Part shown: one piece after another, positions 13,619-19,872 of the stretch
Layout of the letters: every line of letters starts with the position of its first letter
How positions within the stretch are numbered: the first letter of the stretch is position 1
Assembly (NCBI GenBank): GCA_040755415.1
Contig: JBFMAZ010000096.1
Coordinates: forward strand, 1-19,872
Source of the DNA: QYQD01 sp040755415
Lineage (GTDB): Bacteria; Desulfobacterota; QYQD01
Length of the DNA stretch: 19,872 bases
Direction of reading: 5' to 3'
Made by a program: the position numbers and the translations under genes
Notes under the pieces: generated by a model
The model's input: the letters and a program-made list of their open reading frames with translations, nothing else
What the model was told of the DNA's origin: nothing
The model's database searches: none

Positions 13619-13786
13619 ATGCCCTGTAAGACATGCGGCGGCCAGCTCTCTATCGTCAGGACTTGAAAGGACGTAACCCTGCGCTGCAAGGTTTGCGGCC
13701 GCAAATACACAGTTAAAGAACTGCTTGGCGAACTGGACGAAGATTTACTGGAGCGGATCGCCATGATCCGGTGTGACCGGGTCTAA
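13619..13786 (+). CDS. Small dual-CXXC protein with in-frame TGA, candidate selenoprotein
   Basis: The ATG at 13619, seven bases after AGGA, opens a 55-codon frame broken by one TGA at codon 16 (13664-13666). Before it the product is MPCKTCGGQLSIVRT; after it come KDVTLRCKVCGRKYTVKELL and an acidic helix, ending with TAA at 13784-13786. Protein-like sequence on both sides, with a CXXC pair on each (Cys3/6 and Cys23/26), argues against chance. A hairpin eight bases after the TGA could be a bacterial SECIS, making residue 16 selenocysteine. It resembles what I recall as the dual CXXC motif small (seleno)protein family; whether its Cys pairs act in redox chemistry or bind zinc is unknown. The next gene starts inside its 3' end. 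Alternatives are a nonsense-mutated gene or a sequencing error. Confidence 0.65.
13675..13693 (+). promoter_or_regulatory. Candidate SECIS hairpin
   Basis: AACCCTGCGCTGCAAGGTT folds as AACC/GGTT, one C-A mismatch, then TGC/GCA, with a GCT apical loop. It starts eight bases after the in-frame TGA, and a G is first in the loop, as in bacterial SECIS elements. The stem is short. A competing perfect palindrome TTTGCGGCCGCAAA lies at 13692-13705. Confidence 0.45.
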
Positions 13787-14657
13787 TTCCGTGAATAGCC
13801 CAAAGACCAAAGGCAACCTGCCGGTAATCCCATCCAATATGGGCGGTGACCTGCACCATCTTGAGAATATGGACGACGCGGATCTGGCGCTCTTTGTGGC
13901 TGGCAATCAATTTATGGTCATGCCTGAACTCCTGGCCGCCTTCCAGCAGCAATACCCGGAGATAAAAAAGATCTTTTATGAGACCCTGCCGCCCGGTATG
14001 GAACTAAAACAGATACTGGCGGGCGGGGCTATATTCCAGGATAGAGTAATCGATGTCAAACCCGACATCTATGCCTCCGTTAATGAAGATGCGATGCACT
14101 CTTTAGAAGAGGCCAACCTTATCGAAAAAGGGAAATTTTTTCTCTACTTGCATAACCGGATAGTGCTTATGGTTCCCGAAGGTAACCCGGTCCGAATTAC
14201 CTCTGTCCATGACCTGGCCAGAGATGAGGTCAGGATCTCCCAGCCTAATCCGGAGACCGAGGATATTGCCCTTCACATCATCGGGATGTACCGGGAGGCA
14301 GGCGGCGAGGCCTTGGTTAAAAGGATTATGGAGGGAAAAAGGGCGGAAGGTACTACCATCTTAACGATCGTCCATCACCGGGAAACCCCGTTACGCCTGA
14401 AAAAGCGAACGGTTGATGTCGGACCGGTATGGGCAACCGAATATAAAAATGCGCGGCAGGAAAGATTACCCTTTGAGTGTATTGAGCCAGGCGAGGCCTT
14501 GGATCAGCGAGACAAAATAAATTACTTTATAACCGTGCTGAAAAATGCCCCCAATCCTTCAAATGCCGTAAAATTTCTCGATTTTATAAAATCAGACCTC
14601 GCCCGGAATATCTATAAAAAATACGGCTTTGTTCCTCATCGTTGGACGGAGGATTAG
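13773..14657 (+). CDS. Substrate-binding-protein-like protein without signal peptide
   Basis: From the GTG at 13773 this gives 294 residues, overlapping the small CXXC/TGA gene by 14 bases. Other starts are GTG 13791 and ATG 13839; none has a clear ribosome site, so coupling to the upstream gene is likely. The body resembles type 2 periplasmic binding proteins of the molybdate/tungstate kind: LALFVAGNQFMVMPELLAAF near the N-terminus, IVLMVPEGNPVRITSVHDLA in the middle, and a C-terminal KFLDFIKSDLARNIYKKYGF. Such proteins normally carry a lipoprotein or Sec signal; none is visible from any start, and no ABC permease or ATPase is adjacent. I infer a cytoplasmic ligand-binding role linked to the small upstream protein. 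The ligand is unknown. It converges on pyrF with a 4-base stop overlap. Confidence 0.75.
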   Translation: MTGSNSVNSPKTKGNLPVIPSNMGGDLHHLENMDDADLALFVAGNQFMVMPELLAAFQQQYPEIKKIFYETLPPGMELKQILAGGAIFQDRVIDVKPDIYASVNEDAMHSLEEANLIEKGKFFLYLHNRIVLMVPEGNPVRITSVHDLARDEVRISQPNPETEDIALHIIGMYREAGGEALVKRIMEGKRAEGTTILTIVHHRETPLRLKKRTVDVGPVWATEYKNARQERLPFECIEPGEALDQRDKINYFITVLKNAPNPSNAVKFLDFIKSDLARNIYKKYGFVPHRWTED

Positions 14658-15376
14658 GAGGCTTGCCCTATCTCTTCGATAATACGACGGGCAGCTTCTT
14701 GAGGATTTTGGGCGGTCCGGATAGGTCTTCCCACCACTATGTAATCGGCGCCATTAAGGATGGCCTCACGGGGGGTGACAATCCTTCTCTGGTCATCATC
14801 GGATATAACACTCCAGGCCGGCCGTATGCCGGGGGTGACGATGAGAAAATCCCTTCCTAACTGTTCTCTTATAGCCTTAACTTCCTGACCGGAAGATATG
14901 ACGCCGCTGCATCCTGCCCCTCGGGCTACTTCGGCCCTCTGTACCACAAGGCGGGAAATATCATTGATAAACTCCCCGGCTAAACCCTGCACAGCGAGAT
15001 CATCTATTCCTATACCGGTCAGAAGAGTGACCCCAAGTACCTTTGTCCCAGCACCGGTAGCCATGGATATGGCCTCGGCCAAACGTCTGCCTACATCACA
15101 GTAAATGGTCACAAAATCAACGCCGTATCTGGAGATAACGGATAGGGCCCTTTTTACCGTCTCCGGTATGTCATGGAGCTTCAGATCGAGAAAGATTCCG
15201 GCTCCTGTCTCTCCTTTGATCTTTTTCAGGATGGAAGGGCCTTCCGCGATAAACAACTCCAGCCCGACCTTAAATACACCAACCGTACCGGCGAGAAGAC
15301 GTACGTATGCCGAGGCCTCTTTCCAGGAAGGGAAATCTAGAGGAAATATGAGCCTATCTTTTGGGGTTAGAGACAT
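14654..15376 (-). CDS. pyrF: Orotidine 5'-phosphate decarboxylase
   Basis: This 240-residue cytosolic enzyme performs the last step of UMP synthesis, OMP to UMP plus CO2. The (beta/alpha)8 fold is marked by IFPLDFPSWKEA at the start, FKVGLELF, and the catalytic GIFLDLKLHDIPETVKRA with the Asp-Lys-Asp group. Phosphate-binding segments follow: LIVTPGIRP and GADYIVVGRPI near the C-terminus. The length matches bacterial PyrF. Its stop overlaps the stop of the convergent substrate-binding gene (14654-14657). Upstream lie only repeats (15380-15627), so it is probably a single-gene unit or the tail of the tlyA transcript. Confidence 0.96.
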   Translation of the reverse strand: MSLTPKDRLIFPLDFPSWKEASAYVRLLAGTVGVFKVGLELFIAEGPSILKKIKGETGAGIFLDLKLHDIPETVKRALSVISRYGVDFVTIYCDVGRRLAEAISMATGAGTKVLGVTLLTGIGIDDLAVQGLAGEFINDISRLVVQRAEVARGAGCSGVISSGQEVKAIREQLGRDFLIVTPGIRPAWSVISDDDQRRIVTPREAILNGADYIVVGRPIRTAQNPQEAARRIIEEIGQAS

Positions 15377-15379
15377 AAT

Positions 15380-15407
15380 TCACCGCAAAGACGCAAAGAA
15401 CGCAAAG
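15380..15407. repeat. CACCGCAAAG-type short repeat
   Basis: TTCACCGCAAAGACGC plus AAAGAACGCAAAG is a partial member of the family whose longer copies are at 13391-13521, 15476-15627 and 18441-18567. It lies directly before the pyrF start. Confidence 0.6.
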
Positions 15408-15475
15408 CTTCTGAGCCTATTGTCTATTCTCTTTATTTATAAGACACGTTCCCCTCTTAAGGCCGTCTTTTTTGG

Positions 15476-15627
15476 CCAATTCGTAAAAAATTTCTCACTG
15501 CTGAGCATTCATTGTCCGTTGTCCGTGGTCCGTCGAAGATCCACCTTTGGTGGGTTGCAACTGACCACTGACAACGGACTACCGACTGCTGTATCTCGGT
15601 ATTCTCGGCAAGCTCTGCGGTAAATTT
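15476..15627. repeat. MITE-like dispersed repeat, copy B (inverted)
   Basis: This is the reverse-complement counterpart of 13391-13521. It begins AATTCGTAAAAAATTTCTCA, contains TTGTCCGTGGTCCGTCG and CAACTGACCACTGACAACGG, and ends AGCTCTGCGGTAAA. A 15-20 base insert with CCACCTTTGGTGGG distinguishes it. Together the two copies flank the CXXC protein, its partner and pyrF in opposite orientation. Confidence 0.8.
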
Positions 15628-15633
15628 GACTTT

Positions 15634-16431
15634 TCACGGGGCCATCTTTTTCAAATACAAAAGAAATTCTCTATTGCCCTTGGCGCCCAGAATGGGCGAC
15701 TCAATAAGATTTACGGGAATAAGGCCAAGCCCCCTCGCGAATGTCTGTATTTTTTCTGTCGCCTGAGTCTGAAGCGCCGGGTCACGGACTATGCCCCCCT
15801 TACCTACCCGGCCCTTGCCGACCTCAAACTGAGGTTTGATGAGGGCCACTATTTCTCCCTCCTCTTTCAGCAGGGTAACAACCACCGGGATGACCTTGGT
15901 CAGGGAGATAAAGGATACGTCTATGACCGCAATGTCCGCCTTTTCGCCTATGTCTTCAGGCCTTAAGTGACGGATATTTTTTCGTTCCAGAGAGACAACA
16001 CGCTTATCCTGTCTGAGCTTCCAGTCGAGCTGACCGTATCCCACGTCTATGGCATAGACACGGCGGGCCCCGTGCTTCAGGAGGCAGTCCGTAAAACCGC
16101 CCGTAGAGGCCCCGACGTCAATGGCCACCTTGCCCTGGACATTTAAATCAAAGGCCTTTATGGCCTCCTCTAACTTAAGACCACCCCGGCTGACATAAGG
16201 TATGTCAGGCTCTTTCAATAAGACAAGGGCATCCGCCGGCACCATAGCCCCGGCCTTCGTTACCGGGACTCCATTAATCAGAACCGATCCTGCCATTATC
16301 AGGGCCCGGGCCCGCTCCCGGCTCGAAACCAGACCTTGATCCACAAGTATCTTATCCAGCCTCTGCTTGTGGAGGTGTTTTGACAGGCGTTCAGGCATCA
16401 GCTTGGTAGCCGCAGGCTTTAGCCTGCGCAT
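15634..16431 (-). CDS. tlyA: TlyA-family rRNA 2'-O-methyltransferase
   Basis: This 265-residue protein has an N-terminal S4 RNA-binding domain (HKQRLDKILVDQGLVSSRER...GSVLINGVPV, about 21-65). An FtsJ-type methyltransferase domain follows, with the SAM site AIDVGASTGGFTDCLLKHGA (about 103-122), DVGYGQLDWKLR and the VIDVSFISL and ALIKPQFE motifs. TlyA proteins methylate 2'-OH groups of 16S and 23S rRNA; older names call them haemolysins. The first ATG overlaps the dxs stop as ATGA, the usual coupling arrangement. The first 11 residues (MRRLKPAATKL) are coded by a hairpin repeat, so the ATG at 16398 is an alternative start. It is the last gene of the isoprenoid cluster. Confidence 0.92.
   Translation of the reverse strand: MRRLKPAATKLMPERLSKHLHKQRLDKILVDQGLVSSRERARALIMAGSVLINGVPVTKAGAMVPADALVLLKEPDIPYVSRGGLKLEEAIKAFDLNVQGKVAIDVGASTGGFTDCLLKHGARRVYAIDVGYGQLDWKLRQDKRVVSLERKNIRHLRPEDIGEKADIAVIDVSFISLTKVIPVVVTLLKEEGEIVALIKPQFEVGKGRVGKGGIVRDPALQTQATEKIQTFARGLGLIPVNLIESPILGAKGNREFLLYLKKMAP
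16404..16429. repeat. Hairpin repeat within the 5' end of tlyA
   Basis: CGCAGGCTTTAGCCTGCG (16411-16428) is a perfect 8-bp stem, preceded by TTGGTAGC. The motif looks like a dispersed repeat. It lies between the two possible tlyA starts and may have inserted at the dxs-tlyA junction. Confidence 0.55.
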
Positions 16432-18419
16432 CAGCTTTTCAACAGGGATAAACCGGCCTCGGCTATGAATTCGGCGGTCAAGCCATATCTCTCGCGAAGC
16501 CTTTTTTGACTCCCATGTTCTATAAAACGATCCGGGATACCTATCCGTTTTAAGGGCTTATCTAAGATATTGCGGCGTTCAAACAGTTCCAGGATCGCAC
16601 TACCGAATCCACCATCCAGGACATGTTCTTCTACGGTCAATACGGCCTTGCTTCGCTGGGCCCTTGAGACGATAAGTTCCTCGTCCAGGGGCTTTGCAAA
16701 CCGGGAGTTGACGACAGTGGCGCTTATCCCTGACCCTGCCAGTAACTTTGCGGCCTGAACGGCCATATTTACCGTGACCCCGATCGCCAGTATCAAAAGA
16801 TCGTCGCCTTCCCGCAAGACTTCGGCCTTGCCGATCGGTATAATGTTTAGACATTGATCCAGGGGTGTGCCCTCACCGGCTCCTCTCGGGTAACGCACAG
16901 CGGCCGGACCCGGATGTTTAACGGCAGTATAAAGCATGTGCTGGAGTTCATTCTCATCCTTAGGGGCCATAACTACCATATTAGGCAGGTGTCGCAAGTA
17001 GGCAAAGTCGAAGAGCCCATGATGGGTAGGCCCATCTTCGCCTACGATCCCACCCCGGTCCAGGGCAAAAGTTACCGGTAAATTAGGAAGGCAAACGTCA
17101 TGGGCTATCTGGTCATAGGCCCTTTGCAGGAAAGTAGAATAGATAGCCACAACCGGTGACAGGCCCTCCGAGGCCAATCCGGCCGCAAAAGTCACGGCAT
17201 GCTGTTCGGCGATACCCACGTCAAAAAATCTCTCCGGAAATTTCTCAGAGAAGTCGTTCAGACCGGTGCCCTCCGGCATGGCCGCAGTAATAGCCACAAT
17301 TTTTTTATCTTCTGCAGCCAGTCTTATCAGCGTATTGCCAAAGACCTTGGTATAACTCATAGGACAATTGGGGCTGACCCGGATCTCCCCGGTCTCGACA
17401 TCAAAAGGTCCCACGCCATGGTAGATATCCGGCCTCTCCTCAGCCGGTTTGTAACCTTTACCTTTTTTCGTCACCACATGTACCAGCACCGGCCCATCTA
17501 GATATTCCATGTTCCGAAAGACCGGTATAAGCTCACTAAAATCATGACCGGAAATGGGGCCGATGTATTCAAACTTCAGGGCCTCAAAGAGCATCCCCGG
17601 CGTGAGAAAGCCCTTGAACGATTCCTCTACCTTCTTAAGGACGTGGATTATGTTTTCTCCCACCCCGGACAGCGATTTCAACCTCCGCTCCACGTCTTTC
17701 TTAAACCGTACCACGGTGCGGCCGGTGAGTTTTCGGCTGAGATACGCTGAGAGCGCCCCGACATTCTTGGATATCGACATCTCATTATCATTCAAGATGA
17801 CGATCAGGTTCTTATCCAGGTGGCCAGCCTGATTCAGTCCTTCGAAGGCCAGTCCGGCGGTCATAGACCCGTCACCGATGACGGCAATAACCTTGGCCTT
17901 TTCTCCCTTGAAGCATTTAGCCGCCGTGATGCCTAACGCCGCGGAAATGGAGGTGCTGCTATGGCCGGCATCAAACGTATCATAGGCGCTTTCAGCCCGC
18001 TTGAGAAAACCGCTGATCCCTCCATCCTGGCGCAGGGTATTAAACCGGTCCCGGCGGCCGGTGAGGAGCTTGTGGGCATAGGCCTGATGGCCCACATCCC
18101 AGATGATCTTATCGCGTGGAGTGTCAAAGACATAATGCAGGGCGATGGCCAGTTCCACAGTCCCAAGACTTGAGGCCAGGTGGCCGCCATTCCTGGAGAC
18201 CGTTCGGATTATCTCTTCCCTTATCTCCTGGGCCAGAAGGATTAGTTGATTCTCGTTGAGGGACTTCAGGTCTGCCGGGCTGTTAATGCGAGGGAGTATC
18301 GGAGATAGAATCACTTCCGCCTCCTTTTCATTGTCGATCGGCCTGTTTTTAGCAGAGAGTGTCTTTATCCGCTTTTGAGAGACACCTTGTTTTAAATCCA
18401 TCCTCTGTGCTACCGCCAT
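16431..18419 (-). CDS. dxs: 1-deoxy-D-xylulose-5-phosphate synthase
   Basis: This is the first enzyme of the MEP isoprenoid pathway, joining pyruvate and glyceraldehyde 3-phosphate with TPP. The ATG at 18419 follows AGGTGGGAG and gives 662 residues; a GTG three codons earlier is open. The chain includes GGHLASSLGTVELAIALH with the conserved His and DVGHQAYAHKLLTGRR. The TPP/Mg motif is GDGSMTAGLAFEGLNQAG...NDNEMSIS. The transketolase-type centre has AEQHAVTFAAGLA with the catalytic Glu and GEDGPTHHGLFD, and a C-terminal transketolase domain follows. The first ~40 residues before ILPRINSPADLKSL are longer than usual and poorly conserved. It overlaps tlyA (ATGA), while a MITE-like repeat separates it from ispA. 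Confidence 0.96.
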   Translation of the reverse strand: MAVAQRMDLKQGVSQKRIKTLSAKNRPIDNEKEAEVILSPILPRINSPADLKSLNENQLILLAQEIREEIIRTVSRNGGHLASSLGTVELAIALHYVFDTPRDKIIWDVGHQAYAHKLLTGRRDRFNTLRQDGGISGFLKRAESAYDTFDAGHSSTSISAALGITAAKCFKGEKAKVIAVIGDGSMTAGLAFEGLNQAGHLDKNLIVILNDNEMSISKNVGALSAYLSRKLTGRTVVRFKKDVERRLKSLSGVGENIIHVLKKVEESFKGFLTPGMLFEALKFEYIGPISGHDFSELIPVFRNMEYLDGPVLVHVVTKKGKGYKPAEERPDIYHGVGPFDVETGEIRVSPNCPMSYTKVFGNTLIRLAAEDKKIVAITAAMPEGTGLNDFSEKFPERFFDVGIAEQHAVTFAAGLASEGLSPVVAIYSTFLQRAYDQIAHDVCLPNLPVTFALDRGGIVGEDGPTHHGLFDFAYLRHLPNMVVMAPKDENELQHMLYTAVKHPGPAAVRYPRGAGEGTPLDQCLNIIPIGKAEVLREGDDLLILAIGVTVNMAVQAAKLLAGSGISATVVNSRFAKPLDEELIVSRAQRSKAVLTVEEHVLDGGFGSAILELFERRNILDKPLKRIGIPDRFIEHGSQKRLRERYGLTAEFIAEAGLSLLKS

Positions 18420-18440
18420 CTCTCCCACCTACCCTTGATG

Positions 18441-18567
18441 GCTTCGTAAAAAATAAAATTTTACCGCAGAGATCGCCGAGGACGCTGAGATAACATATTG
18501 AATAATTTGCAGTTTTTCTCTGCGAACTCTGCGTGCTCAGCGGTGAAAAGGCTTTTTTACGAAATCA
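18441..18567. repeat. MITE-like dispersed repeat, copy C
   Basis: This element has inverted ends, TTCGTAAAAAA at the left and TTTTTTACGAA at the right. Inside these are TTTTACCGCAGAGATCGCCG and TGCGTGCTCAGCGGTGAAAA. It shares both ends with 13391-13521 but has a different, shorter centre. It separates ispA from dxs and could interrupt or modulate the operon. Confidence 0.8.
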
Positions 18568-19458
18568 TCACTTTTTTCTATCTAAAATATAGCGAGCTAT
18601 GGCCCGAAGGGGCTCGGCCTCGGCCCTAAAACCATGCAGGCTGCCTATAGCCTCTTCAATAAGCTTTTTGGCTATGACCCTGGATTCCTCAAGCCCATAA
18701 ACAGACGGATAGGTAGCCTTCTTTTTTCTTATATCACTGCCCGTGGCCTTGCCCATCTCTTTTGGATCACCCTCGATATCCAGAATATCATCAACTACCT
18801 GAAAGGCCAGTCCCAGGGCCTCTCCATAACGCCCCAGGGCCTTTATTTTATTCCGGCGGCCGCCCGCTATCAAGGCCCCGGCCTGAATTGAACCGGCAAT
18901 AATGGCTGCGGTCTTATGCGTATGAATGTACCGGACGGTCTCAGTATCCACGTCTTTGCCTTCGGAGGCCATATCCACCACCTGGCCGCCCACCATACCG
19001 TGCACCCCGGCGGCCCGGGCTATCACCTGAGTGGCCTCCAGAAGATTGGACCTGCGTATCCCCGTATTATGTAAGACACCAGACAGTAATTGAAAGGCAA
19101 AGGTAAGGAGGCCGTCACCGGCCAGTATGGCCATAGCCTCTCCAAAGACCTTATGGCAGGTTGGTGCCCCGCGGCGATAATCGTCATCATCCATAGCCGG
19201 CAGGTCATCGTGAATGAGCGAATAGGTGTGAATGCATTCCAGGGCACAAGCCACGGGTAAAGCCTGCGCTGTATCTCCGCTTACGGCCTCGCAGGCGGCC
19301 AGGCATAAAATTGGCCGTACCCGTTTGCCTCCGGCAAAGATGCTATAGCGCATAGCCTTCATAACTTCCCCGGCCGGACCTTCTTCCTTTGGCAGGCACC
19401 TATCCAAGGCCTGGTCAACCAACGCCCTGCGCTCAGCGATATAATTCTTTAAATCCAC
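18568..19458 (-). CDS. ispA: Polyprenyl (farnesyl) diphosphate synthase
   Basis: This 296-residue prenyl chain elongase condenses IPP with DMAPP and GPP to farnesyl diphosphate. The first aspartate-rich motif is D84-D85-LPAM-D90 (LIHDDLPAMDDDDYRRG), the second D223-D224-ILD227 (FQVVDDILDIEGD), and GGKRVRP is at 43-49. The DDx4D spacing and the residues ahead of it fit short-chain bacterial IspA. Product length cannot be proven from sequence; geranylgeranyl diphosphate is possible. The GTG start at 19458 abuts the xseB stop (TAA-GTG), so translation is coupled. It feeds on precursors made through dxs next door. Confidence 0.95.
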   Translation of the reverse strand: MDLKNYIAERRALVDQALDRCLPKEEGPAGEVMKAMRYSIFAGGKRVRPILCLAACEAVSGDTAQALPVACALECIHTYSLIHDDLPAMDDDDYRRGAPTCHKVFGEAMAILAGDGLLTFAFQLLSGVLHNTGIRRSNLLEATQVIARAAGVHGMVGGQVVDMASEGKDVDTETVRYIHTHKTAAIIAGSIQAGALIAGGRRNKIKALGRYGEALGLAFQVVDDILDIEGDPKEMGKATGSDIRKKKATYPSVYGLEESRVIAKKLIEEAIGSLHGFRAEAEPLRAIARYILDRKK

Positions 19459-19692
19459 TTACACATTTCCTTCCGGCTCAAAGGGCCTGGTCAATAACTT
19501 ACCGCCTTCGCCTTTTACCAGAAGTTCTATCTTCTTTTCTGCCTCATCTAGTTTACGGAGACAAAACTGTGAAAGCTTAACCCCTTCTTCAAATTTTTTC
19601 AACGATTCTTCGAGGGACAGATCACCGGCCTCCAACGCCCGGACGATCTCTTCTAGCTTCTGCATAGCCGCTTCAAAGTTTTCTTTGCCCAT
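19459..19692 (-). CDS. xseB: Exodeoxyribonuclease VII small subunit
   Basis: This 77-residue helical protein has the family pattern MGKENFEAAMQKLEEIVRAL, then EAGDLSLEESLKKFEEGVKL and a DEAEKKIELL end. It binds the large subunit XseA to form exonuclease VII, which degrades single-stranded DNA. Its length and ATG start behind GGGGGT are normal. It is directly followed by ispA without spacer. The large subunit gene, often just upstream in relatives, is not in the 180 bases left in this window; a repeat occupies the near part of them. Confidence 0.95.
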   Translation of the reverse strand: MGKENFEAAMQKLEEIVRALEAGDLSLEESLKKFEEGVKLSQFCLRKLDEAEKKIELLVKGEGGKLLTRPFEPEGNV

Positions 19693-19709
19693 TAGACCCC
19701 CAATCTATC

Positions 19710-19747
19710 AAATCCGAAATTCGAATATCGAAACTCGAAACAAATTC
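19710..19747. repeat. TCGAAATTCGAA-type short repeat
   Basis: AAATCCGAAATTCGAATATC and GAAACTCGAAACAAATTC form an AT-rich near-tandem of TCGAA units upstream of xseB. It looks like another dispersed repeat. No convincing promoter for the xseB-ispA-dxs-tlyA cluster is visible between here and the window end. Confidence 0.45.
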
Positions 19748-19872
19748 AGCGTCGTCCGGTTAGGTTTTTGCATATGTTGGTAGACCAAAAAATTCGGAGA
19801 AAATTTGCATTCATGTCGTTTTTTGCTTGACATTTGGGAATTAGTGTGCGTGCTGCCTTCGTAACTACTTGA

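Noticed and set aside
13692..13705. TTTGCGGCCGCAAA palindrome as the SECIS or an operator
   Set aside because: A perfect palindrome without a loop is a poor hairpin, and it lies within codons for the conserved CKVCGRK segment.
16854..18173. Several plus-strand open frames inside dxs
   Set aside because: They are shadows of a well-supported conserved gene on the other strand.
19825..19860. Plus-strand promoter starting with TTGACA near the window end
   Set aside because: There is no recognisable -10 box at 16-18 bp and no downstream gene can be seen.
19693..19872. Remnant of xseA upstream of xseB
   Set aside because: No XseA-like coding is visible in these 180 bases; the near part is a repeat and the rest is AT-rich.

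Overview
The window reads as a chromosomal piece of an anaerobic, didermic bacterium, most likely a Desulfobacterota (former Deltaproteobacteria) or close relative. The reasons are the xseB-ispA-dxs-tlyA gene order, an ADP-heptose (LPS core) enzyme, a PEP-CTERM exported protein behind a sigma-54-type promoter, a probable small selenoprotein, a ferrous-iron uptake operon, and a ThiC paralogue behind a cobalamin riboswitch as in anaerobic benzimidazole synthesis. This placement is inference; no rRNA or tRNA is present.

Layout. 1-1270: toxin-antitoxin debris. It holds an antitoxin-like gene with a lost C-terminus, then a PIN-domain protein and a small partner on the minus strand, bracketed by two same-orientation ~65-70 bp repeats. 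1493-1732: cobalamin riboswitch and intrinsic terminator, then a ~490 bp repeat-filled leader and a ThiC-family gene (2226-3536) that I call bzaF (5-hydroxybenzimidazole synthase) from its riboswitch and altered motifs. 3784-6999: NADP isocitrate dehydrogenase, a ComF-type phosphoribosyltransferase, and a fused nitrilase-family amidase/ADP-heptose synthase (RfaE2). 7129-9666: a sulfotransferase-like protein, a PEP-CTERM protein, and a coiled-coil/winged-helix/nuclease-fold protein.

9900-13350: iron operon on the minus strand, fur-feoB-dtxR/feoA, driven by a good sigma-70 promoter with a 29-bp perfect Fur-box palindrome over the start site. Fur represses on iron; FeoB imports Fe2+; the last gene is a DtxR-type regulator with a FeoA/SH3 tail. 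The fur reading frame extends N-terminally beyond its first ATG, through the first DNA-binding helix, with no ATG/GTG/TTG start.

13619-14657: a 55-codon dual-CXXC mini-protein interrupted by an in-frame TGA (likely selenocysteine, with a hairpin just downstream), overlapping a signal-less substrate-binding-protein-like gene. Converging on it is pyrF. 15634-19692: minus-strand tlyA, dxs, ispA and xseB, tightly packed apart from one repeat insertion between ispA and dxs. This is the isoprenoid precursor module (DXP synthase, farnesyl-PP synthase) with an rRNA methyltransferase and the exonuclease VII small subunit.

The window is unusually rich in dispersed repeats: a C-run/G-run family, a MITE-like element with TTCGTAA ends, GCTAATCGCTA arrays and several hairpins. 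They fill nearly every gap and in places form the ends of genes. The most interesting items are the bzaF/riboswitch pair, the candidate selenoprotein with its partner, and the start-codon problem in fur.
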